Positions 8,518-17,000 are shown, counted from the stretch's first letter. The stretch is DNA of 44,238 nucleotides from Candidatus Methanogaster sp. (GCA_003194445.1 PQXF01000012.1:1-44238), one strand, 5' to 3'. Numbers and translations are program-made. The notes: generated by a model from the letters alone, not told the origin.

Positions 8518-9597
8518 TCATATATGTTCTATCCCCCCCCTGTGCAGTATTTCTCGTATCGCAAGTAGGTCCATCCTCGACTGCGGTTTCAGGATGCTGT
8601 TTGCAGGATCAGCAAAGAGAATGTTCTCCTTAATGAGGTACGTCATGTCTGGTGTTATTCTCACATACTCATAACGTTCATCTTCTGAAAACCGCTTGAG
8701 AATCTCCATGACGTTGTCGTATGTTACTTCTATCTTATCCCCTTCGAATAAAACCTTCTTGTGCACATCTTGTAATACCCCTATTCTCTGATCTATCTGT
8801 CCTCTTCGTATTCGCAGCATCTCTCTTAATTTTTCTTCCATATACTCGTAATTCATGAGTTCGACCAGACACACCGGTTTTCCACCGCAGTATTCCCACG
8901 CCACCTCCGTCTCATCGTCAGTAAAATCATACTTTCCCAGAAACGCTGCGGTAGTACCGTGATCAAAATCATCCACCAGCAGATACCTGCACCTGCCGGA
9001 GAGCATCGCCTCGCTGTAAACTCGTTCGACGAAGAGCGAATCGGAAGTGACCACGAATATATGTGTCAGATGCAACTCTTTCGTAAGTCTCACAAAGAAA
9101 TTGAATAATTTGTAAACCAGATGTCCATCGATCTTCATATCTCCGATCACCTGCAGCTCATCGATGATCAGCAGCGGTATGCGTTTCTCTGAAATCTCAG
9201 TAAAGAAACGTTCGATGTATCTGAACATATCCTTACTTTTATCTTTCTTCTCAAATATCTGTTCAAACAGGTTTATCGGTATAGGGATTCCGCTGAGTAT
9301 CTTCAGATCCTTAAGGATCGAGGTTGCATACTCACCAATATTGTCGGTCGCACCGCCCTCGTCAATCTCGAACAATACATTTAAGAAGTCCTCATAACCG
9401 GTAATGAACCGTCCGCGCAGGTTGATGTAGAATGGGGCATATTCCTCCGGCAGTTGCCCTATCAGGTTGTTGATCAGAGTGGTTTTCCCACTATTTATCG
9501 GCCCGTAGACGAATGTGATCAGAGATGGTTCGGAGTCCAGAATATCATGGATCTCTTTTGTCTCCTTTTCCCTATCGTGAAATTCGATTCTTTTCAT
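8518..9597 (-). CDS. Archaeal ATPase of the dockerin-linked array, copy 1
   Basis: The 359-residue P-loop protein is of the archaeal ATPase_2 type. It starts MKRIEFHDREKE (the family 'hxxRexE' opening). Walker A is GPINSGKT (about residues 32-39), Walker B is LLIIDELQVIGD (about 141-152) and a sensor-like FVVTSDSLF follows. The C-terminal third looks like a winged-helix region and ends ILFADPANSILKPQSRMDL. No signal peptide or membrane segment is seen, so it acts in the cytoplasm. Its first 200 or so residues are almost the same as copy 2, while its C-terminal third is different. It starts 24 bp after a decayed dockerin gene. The cellular role is unknown. Confidence 0.85.
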   Translation of the reverse strand: MKRIEFHDREKETKEIHDILDSEPSLITFVYGPINSGKTTLINNLIGQLPEEYAPFYINLRGRFITGYEDFLNVLFEIDEGGATDNIGEYATSILKDLKILSGIPIPINLFEQIFEKKDKSKDMFRYIERFFTEISEKRIPLLIIDELQVIGDMKIDGHLVYKLFNFFVRLTKELHLTHIFVVTSDSLFVERVYSEAMLSGRCRYLLVDDFDHGTTAAFLGKYDFTDDETEVAWEYCGGKPVCLVELMNYEYMEEKLREMLRIRRGQIDQRIGVLQDVHKKVLFEGDKIEVTYDNVMEILKRFSEDERYEYVRITPDMTYLIKENILFADPANSILKPQSRMDLLAIREILHRGGIEHI

Positions 9598-9621
9598 GAT
9601 CGCATCTTTGCATCCGCCTGG

Positions 9622-9875
9622 TCATAATTCTATGCTGACTGTCGTTGCCTGCAGGATCATGAGCGCAATTGCGACGTAGGTTGGGGCGGGGATGCCGTCA
9701 GAGTTGAGGTCGCCTTTCTGCGATGTATCGCCAATCCATGGCTGCATGAATGCGAAGCATCGGCGAAGGCACTGCGCAAAGCATGCGATCGGAGGCAGCG
9801 GGAAGCGGTCGGTACTGTTGCCGTGCCCGCTAATACGAGTGAAATCAATATCCAGAGAACCGTTATTCTACACAT
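9622..9875 (-). pseudogene. Decayed small secreted dockerin protein
   Basis: The gene begins MCRITVLWILISLVLAGTAT, a good signal peptide. Its ATG overlaps the ATPase stop at 9868 by 8 bp. The frame is then lost. A later frame shows a shortened dockerin (GDLNSDGIP, then the ALMILQA type ending and IEL stop at 9622). A block of about 70 bp found in the intact small dockerin gene at 10969-11283 is missing. The remaining 3' end keeps the exact 24-bp distance to the next ATPase. Confidence 0.6.
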
Positions 9876-10944
9876 TTTTCAGCACTTCCCGTATCGCAAG
9901 CAGATTCAGATGTGATTGCGGCTTTATAATACAATTGACTGGATCAACAAAGAGAATGTTCTCCTTAACGAGATATGTAATCTCCGGCGTAATCATTTCG
10001 TAAGTATAAGATTCCTCATCCGAAAATTTATCAAGAATTTTTGTTACATCATCATATTTTAATTCCATCTCTTCTTTTTCGAACAGAATCTTCTTGTTTA
10101 CGATCTTCAACACCCTTATTCTCTGTCTTATCTCGCCTGTTCTGAGCTTAAGCATACTGGCCGCAACATCTTCGATCTCCTTCTCACTTCTTTTTTCATT
10201 TATCAATCTAACAAGCGATACCGGTTTTCCACCAACGTAATGCCATGCAATCTCCTTCTCATGCATATCGAATCCGTAACGGTCCAGAAACGCAATTGTT
10301 GTTCCATAATCGAAATCATCTGCCAACAGATACTTGCATCGTTCGGAGAGCATCGCTTCGCTGTAAACCTGCTCGAGGAAGAGCGAATCAGAGGTTACCA
10401 CAAAGACGTGTGCCAGATGCAGCTCTTTGGTGAGACGCACAAAAAAATTGAATAATTTGTAAACCAGATGTCCATCGATCTTCATATCCCCTATCACCTG
10501 CAGCTCATCGACGATCAGCACAGGAACACGCTTTTCTGACATCTCGGTAAAGAAACGTTCGATGTATTTGAACATATCTTTGCTTTTATCCTTTTTCTCG
10601 AATATCTGTTCGAACAGGTTCAGTGGTATCGGGATCCCGCTGAGTATCTTTAAATCCTTAAGGAACGACTGCGCATACTCACCAATATTGTCGGTCGCAC
10701 TGCCCTCGTCAATCTCGAACAATACATTTAAGAAGTCCTCATAACCGGTAATGAACCGTCCGCGCAGGTTGATGTAGAATGGGGCATATTCCTCCGGCAG
10801 TTGCCCTATCAGGTTGTTGATCAGAGTGGTTTTTCCACTGTTTATCGGCCCGTAGACGAATGTGATCAGAGATGGTTCGGAGTCCAGAATACCATGGATC
10901 TCTTCTGTCTCCTTTTCCCTATCGTGAAATTCGATTCTTTTCAT
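9868..10944 (-). CDS. Archaeal ATPase of the dockerin-linked array, copy 2 (mosaic)
   Basis: The 358-residue protein has the same opening and Walker motifs as copy 1 (GPINSGKT; VLIVDELQVIGD). Residues 1 to about 215 follow copy 1 almost residue for residue. From about residue 220 (YGFDMHEKEIAWHYVGGK) to the end it follows copy 4 (12720-13796) instead. It is therefore a chimera of two paralogues, with the switch in the highly conserved central block. It starts 24 bp after the intact small dockerin gene and its last codons overlap the next dockerin relic. Confidence 0.87.
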   Translation of the reverse strand: MKRIEFHDREKETEEIHGILDSEPSLITFVYGPINSGKTTLINNLIGQLPEEYAPFYINLRGRFITGYEDFLNVLFEIDEGSATDNIGEYAQSFLKDLKILSGIPIPLNLFEQIFEKKDKSKDMFKYIERFFTEMSEKRVPVLIVDELQVIGDMKIDGHLVYKLFNFFVRLTKELHLAHVFVVTSDSLFLEQVYSEAMLSERCKYLLADDFDYGTTIAFLDRYGFDMHEKEIAWHYVGGKPVSLVRLINEKRSEKEIEDVAASMLKLRTGEIRQRIRVLKIVNKKILFEKEEMELKYDDVTKILDKFSDEESYTYEMITPEITYLVKENILFVDPVNCIIKPQSHLNLLAIREVLKNV

Positions 10945-10968
10945 GTCCGTATCTTTGCATCCGCCTGG

Positions 10969-11283
10969 TCATAATTCTATGCGGTCAGCCGCCGCCTGCA
11001 GGATCATGAGCGCGCCCGAGGAGGTGACGCAGTTGTCGCCGCTCACGTCGGCTGCCGGGTCGTCTGCGCCGGTGGCTGCGATCGCAAGCACGATCGCGGC
11101 GTCTGCTGGGGTGATCTGGTTGTCGGAGTTGAGGTCGCCTTTCTGCGACGGAATCCATGACTGTATGTCTGCGTGCGTCGATATGCGGCAGGAAGCGGTC
11201 GGCGCTGGCGCCTCTATGATTGTATCAGCACAAGCCAACACGAGTGCAAGCAAACGCCCGACAGTCATTCTCATTTTACGCAT
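10969..11283 (-). CDS. Small secreted dockerin protein (signal peptide plus dockerin only)
   Basis: The 104-residue protein is made of a signal peptide (MRKMRMTVGRLLALVLACAD), a short linker and one dockerin domain with two repeats, GDLNSDNQITPADAAIVLAI and ADVSGDNCVTSSGALMILQ. The Ca-binding Asp/Asn positions are kept. It has no other module, unlike the large dockerin proteins in the window. The start codon overlaps the ATPase stop in the sequence ATGCGTAA, which suggests translational coupling. It may cap, link or occupy cohesin sites, but this is inference. It is the only intact example of the short form; relics lie at 9622, 12411 and 13821. Confidence 0.78.
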   Translation of the reverse strand: MRKMRMTVGRLLALVLACADTIIEAPAPTASCRISTHADIQSWIPSQKGDLNSDNQITPADAAIVLAIAATGADDPAADVSGDNCVTSSGALMILQAAADRIEL

Positions 11284-12319
11284 TTTTTAGTACCTCCCTG
11301 ATAGCAAGCAGATTCAGCCGCGATTGCGGTTTAATTGTTCTCTCAACAGGGTCTATGAAGAGTATATTTTGCCTCACCAGAAAACTTAATAAATCGAGGT
11401 CCATGTTATCAGAGTATTTCACTTTTTCAACAGAAGCGAAGATCGACAGCAACTCAACGATATCACTCTTTACCTCTTTGTTTCGTGCAAGCATGAATAT
11501 AAGCTTGCTTATCTCTTCTTCAAGCATCCTTTCTGATTTTGCCGCTATGTTCCCGCCACTGATTTTTGTATTTACCAATTTAACAAGATATACAGGTTTA
11601 CCCCCACAGTATTCCAATGCTCTTTCTTTCTCCGTATCATTGAGCCCATATTTATCAAGAAATACCGATGTCGTTTCGTAATCAAAATCGTCAACCAGCA
11701 GATAATCGCTCCGCCCTTCCAGCATCGCCTCGCTGTAAACTTGCTCGAGGAAGAGCGAATCGGAGGTCACCACAAAGACGTGTGCCAGATGCAGCTCTTT
11801 GGTGAGTCGCACAAAGAAATTGAATAATTTGTAAATTAGCAACCCATCGATCTTTAGATCCCCAATTACCTGCAGTTCGTCAATCACCAGCACTGGCGCA
11901 CGCCCGCTTTCGTAAAAAGCCCTGAGAACGGTTTCTATGTAAACAAACGCATCTTCCACCTCTTTTTCCCTGAACAACTTCAGGAACATATCTTTTGGTA
12001 TTGGAATTCCGTAATAGCTTTCAGGCAGAACGTTTACTATCGGTCCTAAAAACTCTTTTATTCGTTCATATCTCGCTTCATGCTCCACATCGAAGAGAAC
12101 TTTTATGAAATCATCGTAATTGCTGACGAATCTTCCCCTGAGATTTATATAAAACACTTTGTAATCCTCTGGCAGCTGTTCAACCAGTTGGTTGATCAGT
12201 TCAGTCTTTCCTGAGTTTATCGGTCCGTAAATAAAAGTGATCAGTCTCGGTTTCATACCCAGAATGTCTCTTATCTCTTTCATTTCCAGTTCCCTGTTGT
12301 GAAAGGTTACTTCCATCAT
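11276..12319 (-). CDS. Archaeal ATPase of the dockerin-linked array, copy 3
   Basis: The 347-residue protein is of the same family: Walker A GPINSGKTEL, Walker B VLVIDELQVIGD, and the shared central block IYKLFNFFVRLTKELHLAHV. Its N-terminal third (EVEDAFVYIETVLRAFYES) and C-terminal third (SGGNIAAKSERMLEEEISK) differ clearly from the other copies, so it is the most divergent member. The ending is again the family ILFIDP...IKPQSRLNLLAIRE. Its stop lies inside the start of the small dockerin gene at 11283. Confidence 0.86.
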   Translation of the reverse strand: MMEVTFHNRELEMKEIRDILGMKPRLITFIYGPINSGKTELINQLVEQLPEDYKVFYINLRGRFVSNYDDFIKVLFDVEHEARYERIKEFLGPIVNVLPESYYGIPIPKDMFLKLFREKEVEDAFVYIETVLRAFYESGRAPVLVIDELQVIGDLKIDGLLIYKLFNFFVRLTKELHLAHVFVVTSDSLFLEQVYSEAMLEGRSDYLLVDDFDYETTSVFLDKYGLNDTEKERALEYCGGKPVYLVKLVNTKISGGNIAAKSERMLEEEISKLIFMLARNKEVKSDIVELLSIFASVEKVKYSDNMDLDLLSFLVRQNILFIDPVERTIKPQSRLNLLAIREVLKNA

Positions 12320-12410
12320 ATTGCATCCTTCTATTTATGCTCTGTATTGATTATTCCGGTGATCGTGAGTATAAAGCAGGATGCGTATCTATCAGATCGA
12401 AATGTTTTAT

Positions 12411-12727
12411 AACTCAGTTCACCCGGCTGCCGCCTGCAGGATCATGAGAGTGCCCGGGCGATGTGCCGCATCCGTCACCGCTGACATCGGCTGCCGGGCC
12501 GTGTGCGCCGGTGGCTGCGAGTTGGAGCGTGATTGCAACATCGGCGGGGTGAGGGTGCCGTCAGAGTTGAGGTCGTCTTTCTGCGACGAAGCCCATGACG
12601 GAATGTCTGCTCAAAGCTTTGCGTCGATGAGCGGCAGGAAGCGGTCGGTACTGGTGCTTCTATGATTGTAGCCGCAAGCCAGCACGAGTGCAAGCAAACG
12701 CCCGACAGTCATTCTTATTTTACGCAT
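12411..12727 (-). pseudogene. Decayed small secreted dockerin protein
   Basis: The start (MRKIRMTVGRLLALVLACGY) is nearly identical to the signal peptide of the gene at 10969-11283, and it overlaps the ATPase stop at 12720 by 8 bp. The frame soon ends. Dockerin fragments (DLNSDGTLTP, ADVSGDGCGTS, LMILQAAAG) appear in other frames, showing several small deletions. The distance to the ATPase start at 12319 is longer here than the standard 24 bp. Confidence 0.6.
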
Positions 12728-13796
12728 TCTCCAGTATCTCCCTGATAGCAAGCAGATTCAGCCGCGATTGCGGCTTTATAATACAATTGACCGGATCAAC
12801 AAAGAGAATATTCTCCTTAACGAGATATGTAATCTCCGGTGTAATCACATCATACGTATAAGATTCCTCATCCGAAAATTTATCTAAAATTTTTGTTACA
12901 TCATCATATTTCAATTCCATCTCATCCTTTTCGAACAGAATCTTCTTGTTTACGATCTTCAACACCTTCGTTCGCTGTCCTATCTCGCCTGTTCTGAGCT
13001 TAAGCATACTGCCTGCAACCTCTTCGATATTCTTCTCACTTCTTTTCTCATTTATCAGTCTAACAAGAGATACTGGTTTCCCACCAACGTAATGCCATGC
13101 GATCTCCCTCTCATGCATATCAAACCCGTAATGGTCCAGAAACGCAATTGTTGTTTCATAATCGAAATCATCTGCCAACAGATACTTGCATCGTTCGGAG
13201 AGCATCGCCTCGCTGTAAACACGCTTAATAAAGAGCGAATCAGACGTTACTGCAAAGACGTGGCACAGATGTAACTCTTTTGTCAATCGGATAAACAGAT
13301 TGAAGAGTTCATAGATCAGATGCGTATTAATCCTGACATCTCCTATCTTTTGCAGTTCGTCCACGATCAACACAGGAACTTTATTCTCTGCTATCTCTGT
13401 GAAATAGTCCTCTAAGAACTCAAAGACATCATCGTAAGTTTTTTCTCTGAAAAACAAGTCCAGAACTCCTTCAGTTATTGGTATACCAGTGAATTTCAAA
13501 CTTTTCAGTGATACTTCTGATATCGTCTTTAATATCTCCTTGTACTCCTTTTTCTCTCGATCCAGCTTGAACAGAGCCCGGACAAAATCATCATAACTCG
13601 ATATGAACTTTCCTCTAAGATTTACGTAGAAGACAACATAGTTCTCAGGCAGTTGTTCGATCAGATGAGTGATGAGCGCGGTTTTTCCAGAGTTTACCGG
13701 CCCGTAGACGAACGTTATCAGGGACGGTTCCGTATCCAGAATATCCCTGATCTCCTTTAGTTCCTTTTCTCGGTTATGGAATTCAATTCGCCTCAT
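12720..13796 (-). CDS. Archaeal ATPase of the dockerin-linked array, copy 4
   Basis: The 358-residue protein starts MRRIEFHNREKELKEIRDIL. Walker A is GPVNSGKT and Walker B is VLIVDELQKIGDVRIN. The N-terminal and middle parts are its own (KTYDDVFEFLEDYFTEIAE), but the last 140 residues are close to copy 2. The C-terminal part again looks like a winged helix and ends IKPQSRLNLLAIREIL. It begins 24 bp after the dockerin relic at 13821 and ends inside the next dockerin relic, so the two-gene order is the same as in the other cassettes. Confidence 0.86.
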   Translation of the reverse strand: MRRIEFHNREKELKEIRDILDTEPSLITFVYGPVNSGKTALITHLIEQLPENYVVFYVNLRGKFISSYDDFVRALFKLDREKKEYKEILKTISEVSLKSLKFTGIPITEGVLDLFFREKTYDDVFEFLEDYFTEIAENKVPVLIVDELQKIGDVRINTHLIYELFNLFIRLTKELHLCHVFAVTSDSLFIKRVYSEAMLSERCKYLLADDFDYETTIAFLDHYGFDMHEREIAWHYVGGKPVSLVRLINEKRSEKNIEEVAGSMLKLRTGEIGQRTKVLKIVNKKILFEKDEMELKYDDVTKILDKFSDEESYTYDVITPEITYLVKENILFVDPVNCIIKPQSRLNLLAIREILENA

Positions 13797-13820
13797 GATC
13801 TTTTTTTATTTCCTCTTCAG

Positions 13821-14103
13821 TCATAATTCTATCGAGTCTGCCGCCGCCTGCAGGATCATGAGAGCGTCGAGCGAGGTGACGCAGTTGTCGCCGCTCACGT
13901 CGGCTGCCGGGTCGTCTGCGTCGGTGGCTGCGATTGCAAGCGCGATTGCGGCATCGGCGGGGGCGAGGATGCCGTCGAGTTGAGGTCGTCTTTCTGCGAC
14001 GAAGCCCATGACGGAATGTCTGCGCAAAGCTTTGCGTCGATGGGCTGCAGGAGGCGGTCGGTGCTGGTGCCGCCATGGGTCGTACGGGCAGTAAGCGAGT
14101 CAT
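13821..14103 (-). pseudogene. Decayed dockerin protein
   Basis: The dockerin half is well preserved (APADAAIALAIAATDADDPA, DVSGDNCVTSLDALMILQ, ending in IEL at 13821). It is out of frame with the N-terminal part (MTRLLPVRPMAAPAPTAS). One base is missing in the GDLNSDG codons near 13977 compared with the copies at 10969 and 14762. The first codons overlap the end of the YgiT-like gene as ATGA. The last 24 bp before the ATPase start are standard. Confidence 0.6.
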
Positions 14104-14372
14104 GCGAGGATCCCTACATCTTCCCGCATACCCAGTTCCCCTGCTGCGATCGGGTGTACCAGGAGTTTGGATTCATGAAATCGTTCCATTATCCGGTCAA
14201 TCCTCCTCGAGATATCAGGGGTGTAGTACGCCTCACCGCACTCCTCACAGACGTATGCGGGGATGTCGCGTATGACAAGTAACTCAGATCCAACTCTCAC
14301 AATGAATTCGGTTTCGCCTTTTATCAGTCTGCCTTTGCAAAAACTGCATCTATCGGGTTCCATTTCAATCAC
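14100..14372 (-). CDS. YgiT-type zinc-finger protein (MqsA-like antitoxin N-terminal domain)
   Basis: The 90-residue protein has two CxxC pairs, CSFCKG and CEECGEAYY, with VIRDIPAYVCEECGE between and around them. This is the pattern of YgiT/MqsA-type zinc-finger proteins, usually antitoxins in type II systems. No helix-turn-helix domain follows, as is common for the short archaeal form. It overlaps the DUF4258 gene by 8 bp, which supports a toxin-antitoxin-like pair. The island location fits such a role. No direct evidence of toxicity can be read from sequence. Confidence 0.72.
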   Translation of the reverse strand: MIEMEPDRCSFCKGRLIKGETEFIVRVGSELLVIRDIPAYVCEECGEAYYTPDISRRIDRIMERFHESKLLVHPIAAGELGMREDVGILA

Positions 14373-14673
14373 TCCTTATTCGGTAGTCGATCCATTTATC
14401 CTTTCCGGGAAGGTAAACTGTAATAACTCTTATATGGTCTTTGCAGTGTGCCGGCACGACGTGATATGGAGTCCCGCCCACATATCCCAGAAACAAAGCC
14501 GATGGGCACGGTTCATCTTCGGTATACTCTTCGATGATCTCGCCATAAAGTATAACCTGTCCGATATCTTCGGTAGATACATTTCTTTGAAACATTCTGA
14601 CTCTCGCATGATCGGAAATGATAAAATTATCTTCTAAAAACAGTTTTGTGAGGCGTGTGTGATCGATGCTCAT
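14365..14673 (-). CDS. DUF4258-domain protein (probable toxin partner of the YgiT-like gene)
   Basis: The 102-residue protein has the DUF4258 pattern: ISDHARVRMFQRNVSTEDI near the N-terminus, then GEIIEEY and a closing RVITVYLPGKDKWIDY strand pair. This is similar in outline to RelE/BrnT-like small toxins. DUF4258 genes are very often followed by a YgiT-type zinc-finger gene, as here. The order (toxin-like first, zinc finger second, short overlap) is typical of that pair. Confidence 0.75.
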   Translation of the reverse strand: MSIDHTRLTKLFLEDNFIISDHARVRMFQRNVSTEDIGQVILYGEIIEEYTEDEPCPSALFLGYVGGTPYHVVPAHCKDHIRVITVYLPGKDKWIDYRIRSD

Positions 14674-14761
14674 GAGCCTGGACTCCGTAAATCAAACCAT
14701 GTCATCCACTTTGGCAAGCACGACGAATAGTTGCGACCAGTTACTTATGGCTGTGGGTTCG

Positions 14762-15604
14762 TCATAATTCTATCGCTCCAGCCGCCGCCTGCAGGATCAT
14801 GAGCGCGTCAAGCGATGTGACGCAGCCGTCGCGGCTGACATCGGCTGCCGGGTCGTGTGCGCCGGTGGCTGCGATTGCAAGCGCGATCGCGGCGTCTGCT
14901 GGGGTGAGGATGCCGTCGCTGTTGAGGTCGCCTTTGATGCCACTTACGGTTGTGAAACTGAATTCAGTGCTCTGTGCAGAGTTTTCGCTCTGATCTGCAC
15001 TGTTAACAACAAAATAATATGTTGTGCCTGATTGTAATTCGGTCAATATGGTTATATGATTCGTTACAAAGAGCGGATCGCATTTGTTTTCAGTATAACT
15101 TCCTGATACTTTACCATATTTAACCAGACTATTTGCAACTTCATCTGTATTCCATTTTATCGTTGCAGAATTGCCTGTTACATCTGTTATGGTCACGTTT
15201 GTGATTATTGGAGATGTGATATCGTTTATGAGTTCCTTTGGAAAAGCAAAGTTTATGCTCCAGATAGAGTTTGAATATTCTGTTATTATTCTCGGTGATG
15301 CTGTTATGTTTTCCGGAGTGTCTTCCAAATCAGAACTGAAAACCGAATTCGAATACTCTACTATTATTCTCGGTATTGCGGTCATATTTTCTGGAGTGTT
15401 CTCTAAATCGGAACTGAAAATAGAGTTTGGGTACTCTACTATTATCCGTGGCTGTACGGTTATGTTTTCTGAAATATTTTCAGAACTAGCATTCCATGTA
15501 CTATCAGCATCCTTCACAATAATTGCATCAGCAATTCCTACTTGCAATAGGACTGCTGCAAGCAAAATTACCACCGAGACGGATTCTCTTACGTTCATCC
15601 TCAC
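14762..15604 (-). CDS. Secreted protein with short N-terminal repeats, fibronectin type III-like domain and dockerin
   Basis: The 280-residue protein has a signal peptide (about residues 1-28). Three near-identical units of about 30 residues follow (residues 40-125), with cores PRIIVEYPNSIFSSDL, PRIIVEYSNSVFSSDL and PRIITEYSNSIW, each preceded by a PENxTA-type N-glycosylation sequon. A fibronectin type III-like domain covers about 135-220 (ATIKWNTDEVANSLVKYG, GTTYYFVVNSAD). A dockerin ends the protein (GDLNSDGILTPADAAIALAI and DGCVTSLDALMILQAAAG). The start overlaps the stop of the upstream secreted protein (ATGA). It is followed by the DUF4258/YgiT pair rather than directly by an ATPase. Confidence 0.85.
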   Translation of the reverse strand: MRMNVRESVSVVILLAAVLLQVGIADAIIVKDADSTWNASSENISENITVQPRIIVEYPNSIFSSDLENTPENMTAIPRIIVEYSNSVFSSDLEDTPENITASPRIITEYSNSIWSINFAFPKELINDITSPIITNVTITDVTGNSATIKWNTDEVANSLVKYGKVSGSYTENKCDPLFVTNHITILTELQSGTTYYFVVNSADQSENSAQSTEFSFTTVSGIKGDLNSDGILTPADAAIALAIAATGAHDPAADVSRDGCVTSLDALMILQAAAGAIEL

Positions 15605-16542
15605 GGCTCTCTATAGATAAATGTGGTAGCAATGCATGCATAGCCAGAACACCAAGAAGAATGAGAATATTCATTATGCCAGATACTCACCGTGTAAAAT
15701 TCATCTGGTTCTATCCAATCATAATAGCCATGTTTTACACACCAGCGGTCGCAACAAGTACCAAAACTATTGATAGTTATCCATTCTTCATCAGTTGATT
15801 TTTTGATTTTTGTATTTGAACCATAACTGTTATACACAAAGTGTGACCATGACGCTTTGCAAACCGTGTACGCATTTGGTATCTTAAACTCGAACGTGTC
15901 CGTTCCAGGAGAGTCTATTCTATCAACGATTATCATCAGTCTATTGGCATTTGGATATTTAAAGTCGTAGTACTTGATATTGCTTTTGATCGGCGTGTAA
16001 GGTATTTCGAGGCATGTGCACATCTTTGATATAGCGTCTTCAAGTTTTGTTGTGGTTATTTCGCCTCCGCCGTATCCATCCCACTGCATTATCTTGCTTG
16101 CTGGCTCATCTCTCAAATAATATGCCACGATCCATCCGTCTACGCTAACATAAACATGCACATCTTCGTCCTCAGGAAGACCCGGGAGTTCAACGGACCC
16201 AAGGATATAGTCGGCGCATTCATACTCTATATTCCGATAGCAGGACTTTGCCTTGTCAAGGTCGATGCTTTGGCTTGTATTTACGTATGCAGATACCCCG
16301 GCTTCCTCTTCGAGAAATGATGCACCTGCTTGCGAAGCAGCACTTTCATCCACCATAGCTTCAGTTGCGCTTGCGATTCCGACAAAGGACGGCGGTGTGA
16401 GTGAAATAACACCTCTTTCACCACCTTGAGATATTCCGATCTTTAAATTCGTTGGTGCCGAACTATACATCGCTACACAACTTGCGACCATTGCTATGGC
16501 AAAGAGAACTACCAAAGCCCTTATTCTGAATTTATCCCTCAT
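15601..16542 (-). CDS. Secreted protein of unknown function, Cys- and Trp-rich C-terminus
   Basis: The 313-residue protein has an N-terminal signal peptide or anchor (IRALVVLFAIAMVASCVAMY). I do not recognise a named domain. The middle has a beta-rich pattern (EDVHVYVSVDGWIVAYYL). The C-terminal half contains several Cys (TCCDRWC, SSWCSGYAC) that could form disulphides outside the cell. It is the first gene of the transcript that continues into the fibronectin-dockerin gene with a 4-bp overlap, so the two products may act together on the surface. A clear promoter is present upstream at 16609-16630. Confidence 0.7.
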   Translation of the reverse strand: MRDKFRIRALVVLFAIAMVASCVAMYSSAPTNLKIGISQGGERGVISLTPPSFVGIASATEAMVDESAASQAGASFLEEEAGVSAYVNTSQSIDLDKAKSCYRNIEYECADYILGSVELPGLPEDEDVHVYVSVDGWIVAYYLRDEPASKIMQWDGYGGGEITTTKLEDAISKMCTCLEIPYTPIKSNIKYYDFKYPNANRLMIIVDRIDSPGTDTFEFKIPNAYTVCKASWSHFVYNSYGSNTKIKKSTDEEWITINSFGTCCDRWCVKHGYYDWIEPDEFYTVSIWHNEYSHSSWCSGYACIATTFIYREP

Positions 16543-16608
16543 TCTATCGTCCCTCTTATTATCTTGTTTTTAGCTGCATGTAGGTTAGCTATACACCACC
16601 ATACTTTA

Positions 16609-16630
16609 ACACTATATAAATCTTTCGTTC
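16609..16630 (-). promoter_or_regulatory. TATA/BRE promoter for the secreted-protein operon
   Basis: The minus strand reads CGAAAGATTTATATAG: an A-rich BRE-like part followed by a good archaeal TATA box. It lies about 75 bp upstream of the start at 16542, which leaves a leader of about 45 bases. Confidence 0.55.
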
Positions 16631-16841
16631 AAATTTATGCCATCCAAAATGCCAATAACCGCATCCACCGCCCCCCTGTAAAAAGTTAGCCGGGCACAGC
16701 CAGCCCATTTCTTTCACAAGCTCGCGCGCCACAAATCCAAACACACACTCCGTCGTTGCGGACTGGTACACAGTTTCTGCGTCGCCGCGCATTACTGCGC
16801 TCAACGACTCAGCATCATCAGCTATCCCTGCTAACACCAGA

Positions 16842-16992
16842 AACCCTAACCACCCCGACCCACCGCTCGATCATCGTTAGCCCATCCGGCGTCAGTCAGA
16901 CCCGGGATGGAACTGCACGCACCCTTAAGAGAGGTGTTTTGCACCTCTGCTTCACTGATATGTGTCACTGTTCCGCCAAATGCGGGCATCGA
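16842..16992 (-). pseudogene. Relic of trpG with internal deletion (copy C)
   Basis: The part at 16842-16921 reads LTPDGLTMIERWVGVV on the minus strand, nearly the same as the TrpG C-terminus, with a one-base shift after FHPGS. Further along (about 16960-16990) PAFGGTVTH matches the VAFGGTVGH block of TrpG. The roughly 70 codons that normally lie between these blocks are replaced by about 40 bases. This is a decayed trpG copy and not a gene. The remainder of 16631-16841 shows no convincing gene. Confidence 0.6.
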
Positions 16993-17000
16993 AGTGCGAT

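Noticed and set aside
16589-16837. 82-residue minus-strand ORF
   Set aside because: No recognisable domain, and it overlaps the promoter of the secreted-protein operon.
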